The position numbers were made by a program, and so were the translations under genes. Below are positions 24,792 to 32,178 of a DNA stretch of 64,000 bases, in pieces. Below the pieces are notes generated by a model. The model searched no databases. It saw only the letters and a list, made by a program, of their open reading frames with translations, and was not told the DNA's origin. Each line of letters opens with the position of its first letter. Position 1 is the first letter of the stretch. Where the stretch lies: positions 789,496 to 853,495 of the forward strand of contig JAEULJ010000001.1 in the NCBI GenBank assembly GCA_016793865.1, written 5' to 3'. Source of the DNA: Altererythrobacter sp. (GTDB taxonomy: Bacteria > Pseudomonadota > Alphaproteobacteria > Sphingomonadales > Sphingomonadaceae).

Positions 24792-25780
24792 CGGACCCGC
24801 TCGTAGGCGGTGAAGATGTCGCTGCCAAGCTGGCGGCGTTCGGCGAGGCGCCAACGGCCGTGCGCGGTGGCGACATCGCCAATCCCCAGGTCCGCGATCG
24901 CGGACTGCCTTGCGCCGATCAAGATGGGCGCGGTGTAGAGTTCCAGGCGGTCCACCAGATCGGCGGCGAGGAAGGCAGCGGCGGCTTCCGCCCCGCCTTC
25001 GACGTAGAGATATTGCACCCCGGCCATTTCCGCGATCCGTCCGGGCGCCGCGATGACCTGCGCGCCGTCCACCGGGCCACGGCTCAGCACCCATCGTTCG
25101 GGGCTGCGGCTCGCCAAACCCGGCAGGCGCACGTCGAGGCGGGGCGAATCGCTGCGCCAGGTGCCGCCGCCCACCAGGATCGCATCGGCGAGCGCACGGC
25201 GGGCGTGGACATGGGCCCGTGCCGGCTCGCCGGTGATCCATCGGCCGGCGCCATCGGCCGGCGCCGTCGCCCCGTCGAGCGAGGTCGCCAGCTTCAGCGT
25301 CACGTGCGGGCGGCCTCGCTCGCGGCGTGTGAGATAGCCGGCGAGGCTGTGGCGGCTGGCCGGGTGATCGGCGCATTCGGCTGCGATGCCCGCATCGGCC
25401 AGGCGCGCCAGGCCCCTGCCGGCCGTGCGCGGATCGGGATCCCGCACCCCGGCCACGACCCTCGCCACCCCCGCCTCGACAAGGGCATCGGCGCAGCAGG
25501 GGCCGCGCGGCGAATCATGGGCGCAGGGCTCCAGCGTGACATAGGCAGCCGCCCCGCGCGCTCCTTCGCTGGCCTGCGCCAGCGCCATCGCCTCGGCATG
25601 GGGGCGTCCGCCAGGCTGGGTCCAGCCTCGCCCTAGCACGCGTCCGTCCTTTACGATGATCGCGCCGACGGCGGGGTTGGGCCGGCTCATCGGCCGTGCG
25701 CGCAGAGCCAGCCGCGCCGCCGCGTCCAGCCAGTCGGCGTCACTCGGCGGGTGGTGCAACCGCCGCCCCTCGTCCGCCAT
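24776..25780 (-). CDS. ribD: Bifunctional diaminohydroxyphosphoribosylaminopyrimidine deaminase/reductase
   Basis: A 334-residue two-domain riboflavin-biosynthesis enzyme. The N-terminal zinc deaminase has PNPAVGAIIVKDGRVLGRG, HAEAMAL (zinc His and catalytic Glu) and EPCAHDSPRGPCCADAL (zinc cysteines). The C-terminal NADPH reductase begins VTLKLATSLDGATA and contains SDAILVGGGTWRSDSPRLDVR-like signatures and YVEGGAEAAAAFL. Both activities should be present. Start is ATG 25780, which lies inside the end of the preceding hypothetical gene (41-base overlap). Confidence 0.95.
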   Translation of the reverse strand: MADEGRRLHHPPSDADWLDAAARLALRARPMSRPNPAVGAIIVKDGRVLGRGWTQPGGRPHAEAMALAQASEGARGAAAYVTLEPCAHDSPRGPCCADALVEAGVARVVAGVRDPDPRTAGRGLARLADAGIAAECADHPASRHSLAGYLTRRERGRPHVTLKLATSLDGATAPADGAGRWITGEPARAHVHARRALADAILVGGGTWRSDSPRLDVRLPGLASRSPERWVLSRGPVDGAQVIAAPGRIAEMAGVQYLYVEGGAEAAAAFLAADLVDRLELYTAPILIGARQSAIADLGIGDVATAHGRWRLAERRQLGSDIFTAYERVRCSPA

Positions 25781-26195
25781 TGCGCTCGAGTAGCGCCTTC
25801 ACGCGCGCTTCCTCCGCCGCTTTGTCCGCGGCGATCTTGCGGTCCATCGCGTCGACATCGAGCCCGGTTGCCCGGCCGAGCGCGCGATAGGCGTTCTTGA
25901 CCTCCTCGTCGCGTGCGGCCTGCTCGGCCCGGCGCTGCTCCTTCACTCGCTGGTTGGCGATGTTGGTGCGCACGATCTCCGCGTCGCTCCGCCCGGCCTC
26001 CAGCGTGGAGATGAACGACACTTTCGGCCGTTCGGGCGGGGCCAGCACGCTCTCGGTCATCACCAGGTAGAGCAGACCGAAGGTGGACAGCAGCGAAGCG
26101 CCCAGCACCGGCCAGCGATAGGGGGCGGGCCGGCGGACCTCGTTCCAGAAATCGGCGATGCCGCCTGCCGGGTTGTAGCGTTTGGAAAGCCGCAT
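25740..26195 (-). CDS. Conserved hypothetical single-pass membrane protein
   Basis: A 151-residue protein starting at ATG 26195 (MRLSKRYNPAGGIADFWNEV). An alternative ATG at 26237 overlaps the upstream TGA as ATGA and would add 14 residues. One transmembrane helix lies around residues 30-48 (WPVLGASLLSTFGLLYLVM). It is followed by a long charged, alanine-rich segment (TNIANQRVKEQRRAEQAAR, IAADKAAEEARVKALLE) that should form a coiled coil. No enzymatic motif is seen. It resembles small sphingomonad proteins of unknown function and sits between the YgjP-like peptidase and RibD in an overlapping operon. Confidence 0.75.
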   Translation of the reverse strand: MRLSKRYNPAGGIADFWNEVRRPAPYRWPVLGASLLSTFGLLYLVMTESVLAPPERPKVSFISTLEAGRSDAEIVRTNIANQRVKEQRRAEQAARDEEVKNAYRALGRATGLDVDAMDRKIAADKAAEEARVKALLERNGGRGAAVAPPAE

Positions 26196-26233
26196 GCTGT
26201 CAGGATAGGGGCTCGGCAGGGCCAGCGCCAGCG

Positions 26234-26956
26234 TCATCCGAAATCGGCGTATAGCGCGCGGCCATGCTTGCGAAGCCAGGCGTCGGCTGCGGCGATCTCG
26301 CCCTCGTAGAGACGGGCGAGCAGGGCGTGGAAGTCCGGGCCGTGATCGAAGTGGACAAGATGCGCGACCTCGTGCGCGACCACCGAGCGGCGAACGGGAT
26401 CGGGCGCCATGACCAGCCGCCAGTTGACCCGTACGGTGCCACTCGTCGAGCAGCTTCCCCAGCGCTGCCCGGCGCGGGTGAGGCGCAGCATGGGTAGCGC
26501 CACGTCGGCGCGGGCGCAGTAATCGGCGAGATCGGCGGCCATCAATCGCTGCGCTTCGCTCTCCAGCCAGCGGCGCAGGCGGTTGCCGAGCGTCTCCTCG
26601 GGGCCGCCCGCCACCACCCGGTCACCGTCGATCCGGGGGCCGCGCGGGGCTTCCCGGCGCCAGGCGATTGCCAGCGCCGCGCCGCGATAGGCCAGCGTGC
26701 CGCGCGCCACCGGGTCGGCCCGCGCCGGCACCTTGGCAAGCTGCACCTCCAGCCACTGCCGCCGTGCCGCGGCGAAAGCGATCGCCTCCTGGCTGCGGCA
26801 CCAGCGCGGCAGCGTGATCCTGACCGCGCTGCCGTCGGGTGCAAGGCGCATGGTGAGCCGACGGGCGCGGGCGTTGCGGGTCAGCGCGATCGGCACGCTC
26901 CGCCCGTCCAGCTCGATTGTGGGGCCCTCGTCGCTGGCGCGCAGCCAGTCGATCAC
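26234..26956 (-). CDS. YgjP-like (M48/SprT-type) metallopeptidase domain protein
   Basis: A 240-residue protein of the DUF45/YgjP family. The C-terminal zinc motif HEVAHLVHFDHGPDFH provides HExxH plus a downstream His. Upstream is the family block QRWGSCSTSGTVRVNWRL. The N-terminal half is the YgjP beta-rich domain (ALTRNARARRLTMRLAPDG). Start is GTG 26956, overlapping the TGA of the upstream YcgN gene as GTGA; a longer frame upstream lies inside that gene. It is a predicted cytosolic zinc protease or relic of one, with no known substrate. Confidence 0.88.
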   Translation of the reverse strand: MIDWLRASDEGPTIELDGRSVPIALTRNARARRLTMRLAPDGSAVRITLPRWCRSQEAIAFAAARRQWLEVQLAKVPARADPVARGTLAYRGAALAIAWRREAPRGPRIDGDRVVAGGPEETLGNRLRRWLESEAQRLMAADLADYCARADVALPMLRLTRAGQRWGSCSTSGTVRVNWRLVMAPDPVRRSVVAHEVAHLVHFDHGPDFHALLARLYEGEIAAADAWLRKHGRALYADFG

Positions 26957-27411
26957 CGCGACGCCTCCACACCATCGGGCCATTCGACGATATGATGATC
27001 GAGCGGGCCGGCGACATCCTCGCTCACGACCCGCCCTGCCACCGAAACGCCGGCGCGCACCACGTCCAACGGGTCGCCGGTGAGGAGATGGTGCCAGCCC
27101 GGCAATGGCTGGCCGGCGGCGCGGCGACGGTAGGCGCAGGTGGACGGCAGCCACTCAACGCTGTCCACGATCCTGAGCGTCAGCCGCAGGCAATCGGGGA
27201 CGAACGCCTTGCGGTTGGCATAGTCGCGGCAGCGCGCGGTGTCGGTGTCGAGCAGGGTGCAGGCGACATTGGTCTCGGCGATCTCGCCGCTGTCCTCGTC
27301 CTCCACCTTGTGGAGGCAGCAGCGGCCGCAGCCATCGCACAGCGCCTCCCATTCGGCCGGGCTCAGCGCGGCCAGGGGAAGTTCCCAGAAGCGCTCTCTC
27401 AGCGAAGCCAT
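26953..27411 (-). CDS. YcgN family cysteine-cluster protein (UPF0260)
   Basis: A 152-residue cytoplasmic protein. The N-terminal cysteine cluster CDGCGRCCLHK, followed by further cysteines (VACTLLD, ARCRDY, PDCLRL, STCAYR), is the hallmark of the YcgN/YkgJ families and suggests zinc or iron-sulfur binding. The motif WLPSTCAYR and the C-terminal GPLDHHIVEWPDG are typical of UPF0260. Molecular function is unknown. Its start overlaps the end of the SCO gene by 13 bases and its end overlaps the YgjP gene. Confidence 0.9.
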   Translation of the reverse strand: MASLRERFWELPLAALSPAEWEALCDGCGRCCLHKVEDEDSGEIAETNVACTLLDTDTARCRDYANRKAFVPDCLRLTLRIVDSVEWLPSTCAYRRRAAGQPLPGWHHLLTGDPLDVVRAGVSVAGRVVSEDVAGPLDHHIVEWPDGVEASR

Positions 27412-28022
27412 CCCGCAAGCTCGGCCGCGACTGCCTCGGGCCCCTTGTCGGTGGGCAGGGTGCCGAGTGGCTTGCCCTGCGGGTCAAACAGATAGGTGAG
27501 GTTGGAATGGCTGACGAGATAGCCGCCATTGGGCTGCACCGGGCCATTCGTCGAATAGACCTTGAAGGCATCCTTGGCCGCCGCGACCTGCTCGGGCGTG
27601 CCGGTCAGGCCGATCAGTTGCGGAAGGAAGGCGGCCGCGAACTCGCCCACCTTGGCCGGCGTGTCGCGTTCGGGATCCACCGTGATGAAGATCGGCTGGA
27701 CCTGCTTGGCCTTTTCGGGGTTCTCGCGCTCGAAGATCTTGAACCCCTGTGCCATGCGCTGGACATCGGTGGGGCAGATGTCGGGGCACCAAGCGTAGCC
27801 GAAATAGACAACGCGATACTTGCCGGCGAAATCGCCCCAGCGCACGGTCTTCCCCGTCTTGTCCACCAGCGTGAAATCGCCACCCAGCGCCGCGCCGCGC
27901 AGGTCCACCCCGTCTTTCGAAGGGCCGGGGGCGGCTGCTTCCCCGCCCTGGCAGGCGGCGAGCATCAGCGGGAGGATGGCGACGATGAAGTGGTGGCGGC
28001 GAAGCATGGCGCGGCGGTTCAT
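27399..28022 (-). CDS. SCO1/SenC family copper chaperone-like lipoprotein
   Basis: A 207-residue exported thioredoxin-fold protein. A lipoprotein signal with lipobox LMLAAC precedes the SCO domain. The copper/redox motif CPDICP follows VVYFGYAW, and the distal ligand His lies in LVSHSNLTYLFDPQG. SCO proteins deliver copper to cytochrome c oxidase CuA or act as thiol reductants in the periplasm. It is the first gene of the minus-strand chain SCO, YcgN, YgjP-like, hypothetical, RibD, RibE. It is divergent from the ankyrin-repeat gene, with 83 bases between them for both promoters. Confidence 0.92.
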   Translation of the reverse strand: MNRRAMLRRHHFIVAILPLMLAACQGGEAAAPGPSKDGVDLRGAALGGDFTLVDKTGKTVRWGDFAGKYRVVYFGYAWCPDICPTDVQRMAQGFKIFERENPEKAKQVQPIFITVDPERDTPAKVGEFAAAFLPQLIGLTGTPEQVAAAKDAFKVYSTNGPVQPNGGYLVSHSNLTYLFDPQGKPLGTLPTDKGPEAVAAELAGWLR

Positions 28023-28105
28023 GGTCTGCTAACCCGCCTTTAGCAAGGGCGCGTCAGCGCGGCGCTGCGAACAGGCGCGCCCGATCGCAAGCTACCGGGG
28101 TTTCG

Positions 28106-28726
28106 ATGCATCGGATCAAGTCTATCGCCGTTTCCGTGGTTGCGGCTGCGGCATTCACGCTCGCCTTTGCCGCGCCCGCGCAGGCGCAACGGGTGTCCGA
28201 AGGACACGAATTCCTGAAGGCGGTCAAGGATCGTGACGGCAACAAGGCCACGGCCGCGCTCGACAGGCCGGGCACGACGGTCGTCAACGCGCGGGACATC
28301 ACCAGTGGCGAAAACGCCCTCCATATCGTGGTCCAGCGCCGCGATCCGAGCTGGCTGCGTTTCCTGCTGAACAAGGGCGCCAACCCCAATTCCGCGGACA
28401 ATGCGGGCGTCACGCCGCTGCAGCTTGCGTCCAGCCTCGCCTGGGCGGAAGGGGTGGAGATCCTCATCGGCAAGGGCGCGGCGGTGGACCAGGGCAATTC
28501 GACCGGGGAGACGCCGCTGATCGCGGCGGTGCACCGGCGCGACATCGCGATGGTGCGGATGCTGCTCGCCGCCGGCGCGAATCCCGACCGCAGCGACAAT
28601 TCGGGCCGCAGCGCGCGGGATTATGCGGCGTTGCTGGGGCAGCAGAGCCTGCTCACCCAGGCACTCGACGAAGCGGTGGAGGCGCGCAAGGCGCGCGCCG
28701 CCAAATCCTACGGGCCGGGCGCGTGA
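28106..28726 (+). CDS. Exported ankyrin-repeat protein
   Basis: A 206-residue protein with a signal peptide (MHRIKSIAVSVVAAAAFTLA, cleavage near AQAQ). Three to four ankyrin repeats follow: GENALHIVVQRRDPSWLRFL, GVTPLQLASSLAWAEGVEIL, GETPLIAAVHRRDIAMVRML and SGRSARDYAALLGQ, each with the LL..GANP-type turn. It is presumably periplasmic, with a protein-protein interaction role. It overlaps the COQ9 gene as GTGA and so is co-transcribed with it. No partner can be named from the sequence. Confidence 0.88.
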   Translation: MHRIKSIAVSVVAAAAFTLAFAAPAQAQRVSEGHEFLKAVKDRDGNKATAALDRPGTTVVNARDITSGENALHIVVQRRDPSWLRFLLNKGANPNSADNAGVTPLQLASSLAWAEGVEILIGKGAAVDQGNSTGETPLIAAVHRRDIAMVRMLLAAGANPDRSDNSGRSARDYAALLGQQSLLTQALDEAVEARKARAAKSYGPGA

Positions 28727-29415
28727 CGGGCCGGTCCGCGCCGGGCGCTGGTTCGTCGCCGGCACCTGCGGAGATGACGCTGGCGGAGCTGCGCCTCCAT
28801 CTCGCCCCGCATATTGCCGATGCGGCGGTATTCGACGGGTGGACCGAAGCCGCGCTGACGGAGGCGGCGCGCAGCGCGGGCGCGGACGCGGATGTCGCAC
28901 GCCTGGCCTTCAAGGGCGGTGCGATGGCCATGATCGGCGCCTGGATCGAGACCGTGGACGCCGCGATGGCGCAGGCACTCCCGGCCGAGGCGCTGGCGGC
29001 GATGAAGATCCGCGAGCGCATTCGCGCGCTCGTCCAGTTCCGGCTCGATGCCGCGGCGGGACGCGAGGAGGCGCTGCGCCGCGCGCTCGCGATCATGGCG
29101 ATGCCGCAGAACGCCGCCAGCGCGCTGAAGATGGGCTGGCGCAGCGCCGACATCATGTGGCGACTTGCAGGCGATACCGCGACCGACTGGAATCACTATT
29201 CCAAGCGCGCCATCCTCGCCTCCCTCTACGCTGCGACGCTGGCGGTGTTCGTGGGCGACGAGAGCGAGGGCAAATCGGACACGCGCGCCTTCCTCGACCG
29301 ACGGATCGAGGGCGTGATGCGCTTCGAGACGCTGAAGCGGAAGTGGCTGCGGCCCCAGGGCGAACACTTCTCGCCGGTCCGATTTCTCGGCAGGCTGCGC
29401 TATCCGGCGCGCTGA
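28723..29415 (+). CDS. COQ9-like ubiquinone biosynthesis protein
   Basis: A 230-residue TetR-like-fold protein of the COQ9 family. It starts at GTG 28723, coupled to the ankyrin gene. The C-terminal COQ9 domain is recognisable from MKIRERIRALVQFRL, WRSADIMWRLAGDTATDWNHYSKR and LYAATLAVFVGDES. In mitochondria and related bacteria, COQ9 binds lipid and assists the COQ7 hydroxylation step. The first 15 residues are a disordered Gly/Ser/Pro stretch; a later ATG (residue 18) could also be the start. Confidence 0.88.
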   Translation: MTGRSAPGAGSSPAPAEMTLAELRLHLAPHIADAAVFDGWTEAALTEAARSAGADADVARLAFKGGAMAMIGAWIETVDAAMAQALPAEALAAMKIRERIRALVQFRLDAAAGREEALRRALAIMAMPQNAASALKMGWRSADIMWRLAGDTATDWNHYSKRAILASLYAATLAVFVGDESEGKSDTRAFLDRRIEGVMRFETLKRKWLRPQGEHFSPVRFLGRLRYPAR

Positions 29416-29430
29416 CGCGGAAGGCGCTAA

Positions 29431-29451
29431 TGCAAATCGGTTGCAGTGCAA
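29431..29451. promoter_or_regulatory. Candidate Fur box upstream of feoAB
   Basis: TGCAA-N5-TTGCA at 29431-29445 is a perfect inverted repeat. It is extended by an overlapping TTGCA-G-TGCAA at 29441-29451. It fits the alphaproteobacterial Fur-type pattern (TGC...GCA dyads) and lies 25-45 bases before feoA, where it would block transcription when iron is plentiful. Confidence 0.55.
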
Positions 29452-29475
29452 GCTCCCGCTTTCTAGAGCCGCGCA

Positions 29476-29715
29476 ATGACCTTGGACGAGCTCGAAAAGG
29501 GTAAAGCCGCGCGGATCGCCGGAGTCGACTGGACAGCGGTCGCGCCCGATGAGGCGCGCCGGCTCCAGGCGCTGGGCATCGACGAGGGGGCCGAGATTCG
29601 CGTGGCCCACCGCGGGGTGTTCCTCGGGCGCGATCCGCTGGCGGTAACGATCGGCAGCATGACGGTGGCGATGCGGCGCAGCCATGCCCGCGCGATCGCG
29701 GTGGAGCCGGAATGA
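29476..29715 (+). CDS. feoA: Ferrous iron transport protein A
   Basis: A 79-residue SH3-like FeoA protein. It contains the family pattern DEARRLQALGIDEGAEIRVAH and DPLAVTIGSMTVAMRRSHAR. It supports the FeoB permease in ferrous iron uptake at the inner membrane. The stop codon overlaps the feoB start (ATGA), giving translational coupling. A candidate Fur box lies just upstream. No feoC is present. Confidence 0.92.
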   Translation: MTLDELEKGKAARIAGVDWTAVAPDEARRLQALGIDEGAEIRVAHRGVFLGRDPLAVTIGSMTVAMRRSHARAIAVEPE

Positions 29716-31556
29716 CCCGGCGCCGTTCCGTCGCGCTGGTGGGCAATCCCAATTCCGGCAAGAGCGCGCTGTTCAATGCGCTGACCGGCGCGCGCCAGAA
29801 GATCGCCAACTATCCCGGCGTCACGGTCGAACGCAAGGCGGGGCGGATGCTCCTGCCGAGCGGGGAGCCGGCCGAGCTGATCGACCTGCCGGGCGCCTAC
29901 AGCTTCGACGCCGCCAGCCCCGACGAGCTCATCACTCGCCGCTTCGTCAACGGCGAGATCGAAGGCGAAGCCACGCCCGAGGTGCTGGTGCTGGTGCTGG
30001 ATGCCGCCAATCTGGAGCAGCATCTCGTATTCGCGCAGGAAGTGCTGGAGCTGGGCCGGCCGACGGTCGTGGCGCTCAACATGGTCGATCTGGCCGAGCG
30101 TGACGGGCTGACGCTGGACCCGGATGCGCTGTCGGAGGCGTTGGGCGTGCCGGTGATCCCGACCGTGGCGGTTCGCAAGCGCGGGCTCGACGCACTGGCA
30201 GTCGCCGTGGGCGAAGCGCGTGCCCATCCCGAGGATGCACCGCGCCCGAATTGGCATCTGACGCTGCCCGAGCGCCGCCTCGCCGCCCGCCAGATGGCCC
30301 GCGGCGCCACGCTGTCGAAGGCCACCCGGCACACGCTGGCGCGTGGGCTCGACCGTGTGCTGCTCAATCCCTGGGCCGGCCCGATCATCCTGTTCTCGCT
30401 GATGTTCGTCATGTTCCAGGCGGTGTTCGCTTGGGTCGATCCCTTCGTGACCATGATCGAGGATGGGATCGCCGCGCTGAGCGATGCGGTGGTCGCGGCC
30501 GCGCCGGCCAGCCTGGCGCGCGATTTCGTGACCCAGGGCGTGCTTGCCGGCGTGGGATCGGTGGTGGTCTTCCTGCCCCAGATCGTGATTCTGTTCGCTT
30601 TCATCCTGGTGATGGAGGCCAGCGGCTATCTCGCGCGGGCCGCCTTCCTGATGGATCGGCTGATGGCGCGCGTGGGGCTTTCAGGGCGCAGCTTTATCCC
30701 GCTGCTTTCCAGCTTTGCCTGCGCCATCCCGGGCATTATGGCGGCGCGGTCCATCCCTGATCACAAGGATCGGCTGACCACCATATTGATCGCCCCGCTG
30801 ATGACCTGCTCGGCACGCCTGCCGGTCTATACCGTCATCATCGCCGCCTTCATCCCCGCCACGCGCGTCGGGCCGGGCTTCGGGCTCCAGGGGCTGGTGA
30901 TGTTCGGCCTCTACATCGCGGGCATACTGGCCGCGATGGCGGCTGCGCTCGTCATGCGCCGCACGGTGACCAAGGGCACCGAAAGCGGCTTCATCATGGA
31001 GCTGCCCCGCTACCAGCTTCCCCGAATCAAGGATGTGCTGATCGGCTTGTGGCAGCGCGCCTGGGTGTTCCTGCGCCGGGCGGGCACGATCATCTTCATG
31101 GTCACCATCGTGCTCTGGGTCCTGCTCAGCTTCCCCCGCGCCGCGCCGGGCGAGAGCCAGCTCGACGCCAGCTTTGCCGGTGCGGTGACCGATGTGCTTC
31201 ACCCCGTGCTGGCGCCGGTTGGCTTCAACCGCGAGATGAGCCTGGCGCTGATTCCCGCCATGGCCGCGCGCGAGGTGGCGGTCAGCGCGCTCGCGACCAC
31301 CTATGCCATCGATGGCGACGAGGAGGCGCAGGCCCAGGGGCTGACCGAGCGATTGGCGGGGGCGTGGAGCCTGCCGACCGCGCTCGCCTTCCTCGCCTGG
31401 TTCGTGTTCGCTCCGCAGTGCCTGAGCACCATCGCGGTCGCCCGGCGCGAGACCAACGGGTGGAAATGGCCAGCGGTGATGATCGTCTATCTGTTCGGCC
31501 TGGCCTATATATTCGCCGGGATAACCTTCTGGATCGCGACAGCCGCCGGCCTCTAG
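29712..31556 (+). CDS. feoB: Ferrous iron transporter FeoB
   Basis: A 614-residue protein with an N-terminal G domain: G1 [12 protein letters not shown], switch segment [13 protein letters not shown]3 DLPGAYSF and G4 NMVD. A linker and about eight to nine membrane helices follow, including the conserved Gate motifs [12 protein letters not shown] and [13 protein letters not shown] with the CysSer-type pore residues. At 614 residues it is shorter than the E. coli protein and lacks the long cytoplasmic C-terminal tail. It imports Fe(II) across the inner membrane. It is co-transcribed with feoA. Confidence 0.95.
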   Translation: MTRRRSVALVGNPNSGKSALFNALTGARQKIANYPGVTVERKAGRMLLPSGEPAELIDLPGAYSFDAASPDELITRRFVNGEIEGEATPEVLVLVLDAANLEQHLVFAQEVLELGRPTVVALNMVDLAERDGLTLDPDALSEALGVPVIPTVAVRKRGLDALAVAVGEARAHPEDAPRPNWHLTLPERRLAARQMARGATLSKATRHTLARGLDRVLLNPWAGPIILFSLMFVMFQAVFAWVDPFVTMIEDGIAALSDAVVAAAPASLARDFVTQGVLAGVGSVVVFLPQIVILFAFILVMEASGYLARAAFLMDRLMARVGLSGRSFIPLLSSFACAIPGIMAARSIPDHKDRLTTILIAPLMTCSARLPVYTVIIAAFIPATRVGPGFGLQGLVMFGLYIAGILAAMAAALVMRRTVTKGTESGFIMELPRYQLPRIKDVLIGLWQRAWVFLRRAGTIIFMVTIVLWVLLSFPRAAPGESQLDASFAGAVTDVLHPVLAPVGFNREMSLALIPAMAAREVAVSALATTYAIDGDEEAQAQGLTERLAGAWSLPTALAFLAWFVFAPQCLSTIAVARRETNGWKWPAVMIVYLFGLAYIFAGITFWIATAAGL

Positions 31557-31674
31557 GCGCGCGCCGTGGGCGCCGTCCGGCCACGAAACCCACAGGACCG
31601 CCGCGCTGGGCACTGGCGAGGCCGGCCCCCTTCGGATAGGCCGAGCCACGCATTTCACGAGAGGACACGAATCG

Positions 31675-32145
31675 ATGGCGGGCAGCCTCAACAAGGTCAT
31701 GCTGATCGGCAATCTGGGCGCCGACCCGGAAATCCGCAGCTTCCAGAACGGCGGCAAGGTCGCCAATCTACGGATCGCGACCTCGGAAAGCTGGAAGGAC
31801 CGCCAGACGGGCGAGCGCAAGGAAAAGACCGAATGGCACACGGTCGCGATCTTCTCCGAAGGCCTCGTCGGCGTGGTCGAGCGGTTTCTGAAGAAGGGTA
31901 GCAAGGTCTATCTGGAGGGCAGGCTCCAGACCCGCAAATGGCAGGATCAGAACGGGCAGGACCGCTATTCCACCGAAGTCGTGCTCCAGGGCCCCAACGC
32001 CGTGATGACCATGCTCGACGGCGCACAGGGCGGTGGCGGCGGCCAGCGTTCGGGCGGCTGGCAGCAGGGCGGCGGCAACGACTATGGCGGCGGTCAGGGC
32101 GGCGGTTCCAATTTCGACGACCTCGACGACGACATTCCGTTCTGA
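31675..32145 (+). CDS. ssb: Single-stranded DNA-binding protein
   Basis: A 156-residue SSB. The OB-fold domain (residues 1-110) begins [20 protein letters not shown] and includes [10 protein letters not shown] and [17 protein letters not shown] Gly/Gln-rich flexible linker follows, then the acidic tip DDDIPF that recruits replication and repair partners. The ribosome site GAGAGGAC lies seven bases before ATG 31675. It is monocistronic and convergent with the Cdc48-type ATPase gene. Confidence 0.97.
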   Translation: MAGSLNKVMLIGNLGADPEIRSFQNGGKVANLRIATSESWKDRQTGERKEKTEWHTVAIFSEGLVGVVERFLKKGSKVYLEGRLQTRKWQDQNGQDRYSTEVVLQGPNAVMTMLDGAQGGGGGQRSGGWQQGGGNDYGGGQGGGSNFDDLDDDIPF

Positions 32146-32178
32146 GATCGAGCGTCCGCGAACCGCCCGCCGGCTGCC

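Noticed and set aside
24792-26200. Possible FMN riboswitch for ribD/ribE
   Set aside because: The rib genes lie inside a chain of overlapping genes with no leader space, and no conserved RFN element was recognised.
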